Both the position numbers and the translations under genes were made by a program. DNA of 64,000 nt from Simiduia agarivorans SA1 = DSM 21679 (GTDB lineage Bacteria; Pseudomonadota; Gammaproteobacteria; Pseudomonadales; Cellvibrionaceae). The stretch spans positions 682,001 through 746,000 of the forward strand of contig NC_018868.3 of the NCBI RefSeq assembly GCF_000305785.2, read 5' to 3'. The notes under the pieces are model-generated. The model worked only from the letters and a program-made list of their open reading frames with translations, did not search any database and had not been told where the DNA came from. This document shows, piece by piece, positions 32,186 to 40,840 of the stretch. The number at the start of each line of letters is the position of its first letter. The stretch's first letter is position 1.

Positions 32186-32911
32186 ATGACGGATGCCCTG
32201 CCCTTGGTCGATCTGAATGCCAGTCTCGAAAAGCAGACACCTTTCGAGATTTTGGAATACGCCATAGATCACTACGCTGATCTGGCCATTTCCTTCAGCG
32301 GTGCCGAAGACATCGTGTTAGTGCATATGGCCAAACAGATTGACCCGCAGATACAGGTTTTCAGCCTGGATACCGGTCGACTGCATCCCGAAACTTATCA
32401 ATACATTGAGCTGGTGCGCAAAACCTACAAGCTTAACCTTGAGATCCTTTTCCCCGATGCGGGACAAGTCCAATCGCTTGTGAATAAAAAGGGATTGTTC
32501 AGTTTCTACGAAGACAATCATCAGGAATGCTGCGGCATACGGAAAATTCTACCGTTACAACGCAAGCTGCAGACTCTGGAGGCCTGGGTTACCGGCCAAA
32601 GAAAGGATCAAAGTCCTGGCACCCGAGCAAATATTCCGGTTATTCAGGACGACAAGCATTTTGCCGGTGCGGGCAGAGAACTGACCAAATTTAACCCTTT
32701 GGCCAATTGGAGTTCGCGCGCGGTATGGGACTATATCCGGGCAAACAACCTACCGTACAATCCATTACACGACCGCGGCTTTGTTTCGATTGGTTGCGAA
32801 CCCTGTACCCGCGCCGTCGGCCCCAATCAGCATGAGCGAGAAGGCCGCTGGTGGTGGGAAGAAGCCACTAAAAAAGAGTGTGGCCTGCACGCCAGTAACA
32901 TAGACAAATAA
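32186..32911 (+). CDS. cysH: Adenylyl-sulfate (APS) reductase, CysH type
   Basis: Reduces activated sulfate to sulfite. The 241 residues contain a PP-loop (SFSGAEDIVLVHM) and the iron-sulfur cysteines Cys115-Cys116, Cys204 and Cys207, which mark the 4Fe-4S APS reductases rather than the cluster-free PAPS reductases. The catalytic C-terminal Cys232 is in KECGLH. Thioredoxin recycles this cysteine; a small thioredoxin-like gene follows 15 nt later. ATG 32186 has AAGGA about ten bases upstream. Confidence 0.95.
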   Translation: MTDALPLVDLNASLEKQTPFEILEYAIDHYADLAISFSGAEDIVLVHMAKQIDPQIQVFSLDTGRLHPETYQYIELVRKTYKLNLEILFPDAGQVQSLVNKKGLFSFYEDNHQECCGIRKILPLQRKLQTLEAWVTGQRKDQSPGTRANIPVIQDDKHFAGAGRELTKFNPLANWSSRAVWDYIRANNLPYNPLHDRGFVSIGCEPCTRAVGPNQHEREGRWWWEEATKKECGLHASNIDK

Positions 32912-32926
32912 ACGAGGTATCTGCGT

Positions 32927-33262
32927 TTGAAAATTACACTGGTTAAAAAAATACTCGCCGATGGCAGTCCCTGTAAAAAATGTGCAGATGTATTGGAAAA
33001 ACTGGAGCAATCGGGGCATATGGCCCGAATCGATGAAGTCCTGATTGCCGATGAGAGAGATCCTCAATCGCCAGGTATGGCGTTGGCCACTGAATTAGAC
33101 GTCAATCGCGCGCCGTTTTTTGTGGTTGAGACGCCGGGCGAAGATACGCAGGTCTACACCGTGTATCTCAAGTTTTTGCGCGATGTGCTCGAGCAGAAAA
33201 CAACGGACACGGACGTGGCTACCGAGCTGCTCAAAAACAGCCCGGATCTGGACTTCCTATAA
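32927..33262 (+). CDS. Small thioredoxin-like protein with CKKC motif
   Basis: A 111-residue protein with an N-terminal thioredoxin-like beta strand and a CKKC pair at residues 16-19 (GSPCKKCADVLEKLE), then a cis-Pro-like NRAPFFVV. The order, strand-CxxC-helix followed by RAPF, fits the thioredoxin/glutaredoxin fold, but the CKKC dipeptide is unusual. The start is TTG at 32927 with GAGG about nine bases upstream. It is 15 nt after cysH and shares its terminator, so a role in handing electrons to the reductase is a reasonable inference. Experimental function is unknown. Confidence 0.75.
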   Translation: MKITLVKKILADGSPCKKCADVLEKLEQSGHMARIDEVLIADERDPQSPGMALATELDVNRAPFFVVETPGEDTQVYTVYLKFLRDVLEQKTTDTDVATELLKNSPDLDFL

Positions 33263-33288
33263 AAAAAGGGCCTTACGGCCCTTTTTTT
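33261..33288. terminator. Bidirectional terminator between cysH operon and cysB
   Basis: GGGCC (33268-33272), loop TTAC and GGCCC (33277-33281), flanked by A7 and T7. Pairing of the A and T runs extends the stem. It serves both convergent transcripts. Confidence 0.88.
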
Positions 33289-33300
33289 AACGCGCTGCAA

Positions 33301-34371
<1,071 letters not shown>

Positions 34372-34399
34372 GGCCCCCTATTTTGTCGATGGTCGGGCC

Positions 34400-34912
34400 T
34401 TACCACAACTTCATCTGCGGGTTTTCACTCACCCCCGGGTCTTCATGATTGACAAAGGGAACCGTGAACACCGGCTGACGCGCCATTTGTAACACCCGGG
34501 CGGTACAGGAGCCCAACAAACTGAAACCATGGCGTGGCCCGGCGCTTGAACCCATGACAATAAGGTCTGCGGAAATCGAATTGGCGCGGCGGACAATCAC
34601 ATCAGCCGGATGGCCCTGCTCTATTACCACATTACACACGGCCCCCAAATCATCCAGGCCGGACATATACTCATCGGCCAGGCGCTCGACCACCGAGTCC
34701 TTGATGGATGCCAGAATCTGGTCGGTCGCCTGTCCGGTGGAGGGATTCAGGTCATAGCTTTTGAATAGCGCCATCCCGAAGGGGTTTATGGGCTCAACTG
34801 CATGGACTATTTCGACACTTGCACCACACTGGCGCGCCAGATAAACAGCGTGATAAACGATATAGGAGGTGTTGGGCCCCAAATCAGTACCGCAAACTAT
34901 ACGCTCGATCAT
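34400..34912 (-). CDS. Universal stress protein, UspA family
   Basis: A 170-residue UspA-fold protein. It starts with MIERIVCGTDLGPNTSYIVYH and has the nucleotide-binding stretch VMGSSAGPRHGFSLLGSCTA, in which one canonical glycine of the G-x2-G-x9-G-S pattern is Ala. Most neighbouring residues fit the ATP-binding class. ATG 34912 is preferred to a TTG at 34930 on family length. It lies 66 nt downstream of the 5'-nucleotidase gene and may share its transcript. The stress it answers is unknown. Confidence 0.87.
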   Translation of the reverse strand: MIERIVCGTDLGPNTSYIVYHAVYLARQCGASVEIVHAVEPINPFGMALFKSYDLNPSTGQATDQILASIKDSVVERLADEYMSGLDDLGAVCNVVIEQGHPADVIVRRANSISADLIVMGSSAGPRHGFSLLGSCTARVLQMARQPVFTVPFVNHEDPGVSENPQMKLW

Positions 34913-34978
34913 GCCGACATCGCCGCGCAACCACAGACTCCTAGAGCATAGCAGCCGTGCGCAGAAGCGTGTGCTGAA

Positions 34979-35881
34979 TCAGCCTTCGTTGGCAACCCCA
35001 TGGGGCACATGCCCGGTGGGCACGTGGCGGCTCGCTTCGCTGCAATGGACTTCCTGGTCGTCAAAAAATACGTCTGCACCATAGGCCTTGAGGAAAGCCG
35101 CTTTGGTAAGCCCGCCCAAAAATAGGGATTCGTCAATCCGTATATCCCAAGCCCGCAAGGTCCGGATAACACGTTCGTGTGCCGGTGCAGATCGGGCGGT
35201 GACCAACGCCGTGCGAATGGGCGACTGGTCGCGTGGAAACTCGGATTGAATGCTGTGCAATGCGGCCAAAAACGCTTTGAAAGGACCACCCGTCAATGGC
35301 TGGCGGGCCGACTGCTGTTCGTTTTTACTGAACGCAGCCAGGCCCTGGGATTTGTAAATCCGCTCCGACTCGTCTGAAAAAAGTACTGCATCGCCGTCAA
35401 AGGCGAACCGGAGCTGATCACCGTATTCCCGTTTGTGTCCGCCGGCCAAGAGCGTAGCAGCGGCAACGCCCTCGCTGAGTGCACGTCGGACATCCTGTGG
35501 ATCGGTACTGAGAAATAACTGGCACCCAAAGGCATTGATGTAACGATAGGGGTCCTGCCCGCCGCAAAATGCCGCGCGCGTAATCGGGAGTTGGTAATGC
35601 TGGATGGAGTTGAATACCCGGAGCCCCGTGTCCGCACTGTTACGGGACAGCAAGATAACTTCAACCTGATGGTGCTCCATGTGGTCGTTCAGGCGCAAAA
35701 GCTTTTCAACCAGAGGATATGCCTCACCTTTCTCTAGTACCTGCTCTTCATGATCTATCTGGTATTGGGCGTAGGCATCCAGGCCTTGCTCCATGAACAC
35801 ACGGTGGCTGTCGTCCAGATTGAACAGAGCCCGGCTGGAAATGGCGATCACCAATTGTTTTTTATCGGCGGTTTTACTCAC
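34979..35881 (-). CDS. Cytosolic 5'-nucleotidase (PF06189-like)
   Basis: A 300-residue protein resembling the cytosolic 5'-nucleotidase I family, which dephosphorylates nucleoside monophosphates. Key stretches are LVIAISSRALFNLDDSHRVF near the start, ILLSRNSADTGLRVFNS, RFAFDGDAVLFSDESERIY (the HAD-like acidic motif) and LGGLTKAAFLKAYGADVFFD. The start is GTG in a GTGA overlap with the qor stop, so the two are coupled. Pairing with a quinone oxidoreductase gives no obvious pathway. Confidence 0.85.
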   Translation of the reverse strand: MSKTADKKQLVIAISSRALFNLDDSHRVFMEQGLDAYAQYQIDHEEQVLEKGEAYPLVEKLLRLNDHMEHHQVEVILLSRNSADTGLRVFNSIQHYQLPITRAAFCGGQDPYRYINAFGCQLFLSTDPQDVRRALSEGVAAATLLAGGHKREYGDQLRFAFDGDAVLFSDESERIYKSQGLAAFSKNEQQSARQPLTGGPFKAFLAALHSIQSEFPRDQSPIRTALVTARSAPAHERVIRTLRAWDIRIDESLFLGGLTKAAFLKAYGADVFFDDQEVHCSEASRHVPTGHVPHGVANEG

Positions 35882-36864
35882 TTTTCCTCCACCGTCAGAA
35901 TGACTGAGCCCGTAGTCTGTCCGGATTCCAAAAGCCGGTGCGCTTCATCTGCCTGGGCAAGCGGCAGCCTGTGTGAAATCGCCGGCCTGACCTTCCCGGA
36001 TTGCAGCACGTCGAACAATGCGGACCCCAGGGCTTTAAACTCCGCGGGGTCGCGCACATAGTCCGCCAGCGTGGGGCGGGTCAGAAACAACGAACCGTAC
36101 TTCGCCAACAGCAGCGGGCTGAATCCCTCAACGGCCCCGGAGGCATTACCATAGCTGACCATCAATCCCCTGGGCATCAGACACCGCAGGGAATCTTCAA
36201 ACGTGTCTTTGCCTACCCCGTCGTAAACCACACTCACCCCCTGCCCGTTTGTACAGGTTCTTACCCAGTCGACCCAAGGTGAAGTACGGTAGTTAATCAC
36301 ACGTTCACAACCCAGCTGCTGAACCACCGCCATTTTTTCGTCCCGCCCGACAGTGGCGATAACCCTGAGATTCAGCGTCAGAGCCCATTGGCAGAGTATC
36401 TGCCCGACACCACCAGCGGCGGCATGGATAAGAACCGTGTCTCCCGCCTGATTCTGGCTTGTTTTCAACAACAAATACGCAGCCGTCAGGCCTTTAAGCA
36501 GGCTGGCAGCGGCAAGTTCCTCGCTGATCGAATCCGGCAATGGAAGCAGGTTTGTAGCCGGCACAATATTGGACTCGGCATAGGCGCCAATGGGGCCGCT
36601 GCAATACGCCACGCGTTGCCCCACAGAAAACTCTGTTACACCTTCGCCGACTGCATCGATCACCCCGGCCGCTTCCAGACCCAGCCCGGATGGCAATGCC
36701 AACGGGTAGAGCCCGGTGCGATGATAGGTATCGATAAAATTAACGCCAACAGCCCGGTGCTGCACGCGCACCTGACCTGGCCCAGGCGCGACTAAGGGTA
36801 CGGATGTCAAAACCAGTTGATCGGCCCCGCCGTGTGCATTTATCTGGATTTTACGTTGTTGCAT
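35878..36864 (-). CDS. qor: NADPH:quinone oxidoreductase (Qor-like, zinc-independent MDR)
   Basis: Medium-chain reductase that transfers electrons from NADPH to quinones or related acceptors. Motifs are AVGVNFIDTYHRTGLYP, PSGLGLEAAGVIDAVGEG and the NADPH loop HAAAGGVGQILCQWA. Zinc ligands are absent. ATG 36864 (MQQRKIQINAHGG), with AAAGGA five bases upstream, is preferred over ATG 36879; it leaves 328 residues. It is upstream of the 5'-nucleotidase and overlaps it by 4 nt. Confidence 0.9.
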   Translation of the reverse strand: MQQRKIQINAHGGADQLVLTSVPLVAPGPGQVRVQHRAVGVNFIDTYHRTGLYPLALPSGLGLEAAGVIDAVGEGVTEFSVGQRVAYCSGPIGAYAESNIVPATNLLPLPDSISEELAAASLLKGLTAAYLLLKTSQNQAGDTVLIHAAAGGVGQILCQWALTLNLRVIATVGRDEKMAVVQQLGCERVINYRTSPWVDWVRTCTNGQGVSVVYDGVGKDTFEDSLRCLMPRGLMVSYGNASGAVEGFSPLLLAKYGSLFLTRPTLADYVRDPAEFKALGSALFDVLQSGKVRPAISHRLPLAQADEAHRLLESGQTTGSVILTVEEK

Positions 36865-36943
36865 AGGTTCCTTTGCCATTTGCTGATCGGGGATTGGGGA
36901 AAGCTGCTAGTCTGAAAATTCCTGGCGTTACCGGAGCAACCAC

Positions 36944-37171
36944 ATGTCCAACTCTTACAGCACCACACAGGCGCTGGCCGACCTTGCCGCCCTGCTTTCG
37001 AATCGTTGGGTTGCGATTCCCCTGATTGTGTTACTGAGTGCGAAAGTAGCCACTATAGCCCCGATAACCCTTGTTTACCTGGTGCCATTATTGCTGCTAA
37101 CAGTGCTTTTCAGCATCAGAACCACTGCGCTTCTGGCGTTGCGTGAATATCAATCCGACAAACGCGATTGA
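36944..37171 (+). CDS. Small two-helix membrane protein
   Basis: A 75-residue protein with a good ribosome site (GGAG eight bases before ATG 36944). A hydrophobic stretch from about residue 22 to 62 probably forms two membrane helices separated by a short KVATIAPIT turn, ending in a charged LREYQSDKRD tail. I recognise no family. It is divergent from qor and its 3' end overlaps the convergent TetR gene by 22 nt. Confidence 0.6.
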   Translation: MSNSYSTTQALADLAALLSNRWVAIPLIVLLSAKVATIAPITLVYLVPLLLLTVLFSIRTTALLALREYQSDKRD

Positions 37172-37866
37172 GCGGGCAATAAACCGTCCGGCCCTTCGAT
37201 ATCGTTTTGCCCGGCCAACACCACATCGTCCCGGAAATGGGGCCTCAATAGCTGCAGCACCATTTGTTTCACATCTGCCAATGTACGCTCAGAACGGCGA
37301 CCCACCTGGTTTACCACCACCAATAACAAGGCGTGGGTAGATTCCAGATAAACCCGACCCAGCCGGTTGAGTTCATTATCGCTGGATACAAACCCCAGTC
37401 GGCGGAACATGGCCATCATCCGATCGATTATCATCTGGTCATGCCGCTCATCCAACTCGCGCAATTCGGGCACCGCCCACATCGCCTGGGCGAGCGGCAG
37501 TATGGCACGCTCGTCCCGATAGACGATCACCATGCGGTCTATTGCCTGATCGACGAAGCGGTCAAGGTCCAGTTGTTCAAGGGGAAATTGCTCAATGTCA
37601 CCAAGCGCCTGAGACATGGTCTCCAACCATCGATCGCCCAGGGCATACAGGATGGATTGCTTGTTAGGGAAGTAGTGGTAGAGAGAGCCCACCGAGATGC
37701 CAAGCTCTTTGGCAATCAGGATCGTGGTCAGCTCATCAAAACCTGCCTCGCCCAACAAGCGCGCGGTGACATCCAGAATCTGGCGCGTGCGCTGCTTGGC
37801 GCGCGCCTGTATGGGCTGGCGACGGGGATTTACGGAGTTAACACGTTTTTCGGGTTTGCTGGTCAA
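37150..37866 (-). CDS. TetR-family transcriptional regulator
   Basis: A 238-residue repressor-type regulator. The N-terminal helix-turn-helix includes RTRQILDVTARLLGEAGFDE and IAKELGISVGSLYHYFPNKQ; the ligand domain is helical, and the first 20 residues are a basic extension. The start is TTG at 37866 with AGGAG seven bases upstream. A perfect -10 (TATAAT, minus strand, plus 37918-37923) lies 50 nt further up. It follows puuB on the same strand, so polyamine genes are possible targets, by position only. Confidence 0.87.
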   Translation of the reverse strand: MTSKPEKRVNSVNPRRQPIQARAKQRTRQILDVTARLLGEAGFDELTTILIAKELGISVGSLYHYFPNKQSILYALGDRWLETMSQALGDIEQFPLEQLDLDRFVDQAIDRMVIVYRDERAILPLAQAMWAVPELRELDERHDQMIIDRMMAMFRRLGFVSSDNELNRLGRVYLESTHALLLVVVNQVGRRSERTLADVKQMVLQLLRPHFRDDVVLAGQNDIEGPDGLLPAQSRLSD

Positions 37867-38000
37867 TGCTGGCTCCTAACCAAGTGCATATAGCGCACAA
37901 ACTGATCCACAAACCCGATTATAACCTAAAGGAATCTGAGCGAAGGGTTAAACGATATGTTCATTTTCCCGACACTCTGCGACCGGCACAAGCGAAGGCC

Positions 38001-39317
38001 TCATAGTTTGTCGAGTAAACTGTAAAACAACATACCTGCCACAAGCCCCGGCCACCTGAGCAAGGTGCCACCCGGGAAACCCGGTTTGGGCAATGAAGCC
38101 ATGATGTCAAAGCGCTCAGCCGTACCCGAGACTGCTTCGGCCATCAACTTGCCAGCCATCGTCGCCGTGGGTACACCGTGGCCGGAAAAACCCTGTGCGT
38201 AGTAGACATTCGGGCCCAGCTTGCCAAAACAGGGCAACCGATTGAGCGTAATGGCCAGCGTGCCACCCCAGGCATAATCAATGCCAGTGCCGGCCAGCTC
38301 CGGGTAGACCCGCAACATGTATTTGCGGACAAAACCTTTCATATCAGTGGGAAAACGACTGGTATAGTTTTCTCCGCCACCAAAAATCAGGCGGTTATCG
38401 CCGGATAACTTCCAGTAATTAATGACAAACAGCGAGTCCTGCAACGCATAGTCATGGGTAATCAACTTGCGTGCTTGCGCTGGCGACAGCGGCTCGGTAG
38501 CCAAAACAAAATTATTGATGGGCATGATTTTCTTCGCCAGACCCGGCTCAAGGCCGGCCAGGTAACCATTGGTGGCAAAGATCAGGTGGTCGGCGCTCAC
38601 CTGCCCCTTTTCGGTGCGTACTACAACCTTCTGGCCCTGGCTGTAGTCCAGCACGGGCGAATCCTGATAGAAAACCGCACCGGCTTTTTCAGCGGCATTC
38701 GCCATGCCCAACAAATAGTTCAACGGGTGCAGATGGCGTGAACCCAGATCGAGGTAGCCTGCATGGTATTGGTCCGAACCGACCTCCTGATCCACCGCAG
38801 CCTTATCCAGATAGCGGGCCTGATCATAACCGTAGACCTTTTGAAGGTGCTCTACCCCTGCGCGGAATCCGTCCGCTTCGCGGGCTTTTGACGCGAGATG
38901 CAGAATGCCGTGCTTGAGATCGCATTCGATGCCGTGACGCTCGATAATCGACTCAACCGTTTCAACTGCTTCCAAGCCCAGATTCCACAGCGCTTTTGCT
39001 GTATCCATCCCCAGCATCTGCTCAAGGTCTTCCTGCTCCTTGCGCTGACCGGTCCCCACATGGCCACCATTGCGACCCGAGGCGCCCCAACCCAGTTTAT
39101 TGGCCTCCAACAGAACGACCTTGTAACCCTTTTCTGCCAGGTGCAGTGCGCTTGAAACACCTGTATAGCCACCTCCGATGATGCACACATCGGCGCGTAC
39201 CTCACCCTCCAGTACCTTGACAGGGGGCGCAGTGATGGCCGTAGCAGCATAATAAGAGTCAGTGTGCGGTTGTTTGGTTTGTGGCCAGATCTGCTTCACA
39301 GGCACCTCTTGCCCCAT
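38001..39317 (-). CDS. puuB: Gamma-glutamylputrescine oxidase (PuuB-like FAD enzyme)
   Basis: DAO-family flavoenzyme that oxidises gamma-glutamylputrescine in putrescine breakdown. The 438 residues contain the FAD loop VCIIGGGYTGVSSALHLAE (residues 44-62), the LGWGASGRNGGHVG motif and the C-terminal GFSGHGVPTATMAGKLMAE. Divergence from a PuuA-type glutamine synthetase supports the polyamine role. A role with other gamma-glutamyl amines remains possible. No Shine-Dalgarno is obvious before ATG 39317. Confidence 0.85.
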   Translation of the reverse strand: MGQEVPVKQIWPQTKQPHTDSYYAATAITAPPVKVLEGEVRADVCIIGGGYTGVSSALHLAEKGYKVVLLEANKLGWGASGRNGGHVGTGQRKEQEDLEQMLGMDTAKALWNLGLEAVETVESIIERHGIECDLKHGILHLASKAREADGFRAGVEHLQKVYGYDQARYLDKAAVDQEVGSDQYHAGYLDLGSRHLHPLNYLLGMANAAEKAGAVFYQDSPVLDYSQGQKVVVRTEKGQVSADHLIFATNGYLAGLEPGLAKKIMPINNFVLATEPLSPAQARKLITHDYALQDSLFVINYWKLSGDNRLIFGGGENYTSRFPTDMKGFVRKYMLRVYPELAGTGIDYAWGGTLAITLNRLPCFGKLGPNVYYAQGFSGHGVPTATMAGKLMAEAVSGTAERFDIMASLPKPGFPGGTLLRWPGLVAGMLFYSLLDKL

Positions 39318-39349
39318 TCGGGGTTATTGAGATTAATGACACTCAGCAT

Positions 39350-39453
39350 TAGACTGAATAATAATTCGGTTTTATGTTAGGCATAGCCGGCGTCACAGGC
39401 AAGCCCCAATTGGGGCAGTTGCCAAACGGTGACCGGTCGCTCTAGTCTGAATA
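39350..39453 (+). repeat. Direct repeats TAG[A/T]CTGAATA around the puu palindrome
   Basis: TAGACTGAATA at 39350-39360 and TAGTCTGAATA at 39443-39453 differ at one base and flank the palindrome, one on each promoter side. They could be activator sites or promoter elements. Confidence 0.45.
39403..39416. promoter_or_regulatory. 14-bp perfect palindrome between puuB and puuA
   Basis: GCCCCAATTGGGGC reads the same on both strands and lies in the middle of the 164-nt divergent promoter region. It is a candidate operator controlling both genes; the TetR product nearby is one possible binder. Confidence 0.6.
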
Positions 39454-39481
39454 CACAATCCAACATCGCAACAGGTGGCAC

Positions 39482-40819
39482 ATGGTTGATTCCATAGATA
39501 AATGGTTAAAGGAAAACGGCATTACCGAGGTAGAGTGTCTGGTCCCCGATATGACCGGTAACGCACGCGGTAAATTTATCCCTGCACACAAGTTCATCAA
39601 AGAGGATAGCCGACTGCCTGAGAGCATCCTGGTGCAAACGGTGACCGGTGAGTACGTGGATGAGCACTGGGACCTGGTTCAACCTCTGGATTCGGACATG
39701 CTACTGGAGCCCGACCCGTCCTCTGTCCGCATCGTGCCTTGGGCGGAAGAGCCCACCGCGCAGATAATCCATGACTGCTACCTGCGTAACGGCGATCCTC
39801 ACCCTATGGCCACCCGCAACGTGCTCAAAAAGGTCCTCGCACTCTACGAGAAAGAAGGATGGACCCCGGTAGTGGCTCCTGAGGTCGAGTTCTACCTGGT
39901 CAGCCAGAATACGGACCCGGACTATGAACTGAGCCCGCCACCGGGCCGCTCAGGTCGTCGGGAATTTGTCCGTCAGTCTTATTCCATTGATGGTTGCAAC
40001 GAGTACGAACCCATCATCAACGACATGTACCGTTACTGCGAAGCACAAGGCCTGGATGTGGATACCCTGATTCATGAATCGGGTGCGGCTCAATTGGAAA
40101 TCAACTTCCTGCATGGCAATGCCCTTGATCTCGCCGATCAGGTATTCACGTTCAAACGCACCATGCGCGAGACCGCATTCCGACACGGCATCTATGCCAC
40201 GTTTATGGCTAAACCCATGACCAATGAGCCCGGGTCCGCCATGCACATTCACCAAAGCGTAGTGGATAAAAACGGCAACAATATATTTGTTAATGCAGAC
40301 GCTAGCGAAAGCGACTTGTTCCGTTACTACATTGGCGGACTGCAGCGCTATATACCTAATACCATTTCGTTTTTCGCACCCAATGTGAATTCCTACCGGC
40401 GTTTCGCCAAGGACATTGCTGCACCGGTCAACCTGGAATGGGGCTATGACAACCGCACCGCCGGCATCCGGGTACCGGACAGTTCACCCGCGGGCAAACG
40501 TGTCGAAAATCGCTTTCCGGGTGTCGATGTAAACCCCTACCTCGCGTTTGCCGCATCGCTTGCCTGCGGCTATCTCGGCATGAAAAAGAAGATAAAACCC
40601 ACACCGCCTTGCGAGGGACATGCCTCGGAAGACGGTGAAATCGAATTGCCGCGAAATCTGTTGCAGGCCCTGAATCTGCTGACCGAATGCCCGGATCTTG
40701 ACGACGTTTTTGGTGCTGACTTTATCCGGGCCTATGCAGCCGTCAAAATGGAAGAATTTGAAGCCTTCAACCGGGTGATAACCTCCTGGGAACGGGAATA
40801 CCTGCTTCTGAACGTATAA
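39482..40819 (+). CDS. puuA: Gamma-glutamylputrescine synthetase (PuuA-like)
   Basis: Glutamine-synthetase-family enzyme that links glutamate to putrescine or another amine. The 445 residues contain APEVEFYLVS, the LIHESGAAQLEINF and GSAMHIHQSVVD metal and glutamate motifs, and NLEWGYDNRTAGIRVPDSS. The N-terminal beta-grasp part is short, as in PuuA. The last residues lack the adenylylation Tyr loop of GlnA. It is divergent from puuB and followed 21 nt later by an amidohydrolase gene. Confidence 0.85.
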   Translation: MVDSIDKWLKENGITEVECLVPDMTGNARGKFIPAHKFIKEDSRLPESILVQTVTGEYVDEHWDLVQPLDSDMLLEPDPSSVRIVPWAEEPTAQIIHDCYLRNGDPHPMATRNVLKKVLALYEKEGWTPVVAPEVEFYLVSQNTDPDYELSPPPGRSGRREFVRQSYSIDGCNEYEPIINDMYRYCEAQGLDVDTLIHESGAAQLEINFLHGNALDLADQVFTFKRTMRETAFRHGIYATFMAKPMTNEPGSAMHIHQSVVDKNGNNIFVNADASESDLFRYYIGGLQRYIPNTISFFAPNVNSYRRFAKDIAAPVNLEWGYDNRTAGIRVPDSSPAGKRVENRFPGVDVNPYLAFAASLACGYLGMKKKIKPTPPCEGHASEDGEIELPRNLLQALNLLTECPDLDDVFGADFIRAYAAVKMEEFEAFNRVITSWEREYLLLNV

Positions 40820-40840
40820 TTAACGCAGCGGAGGCCGGTA

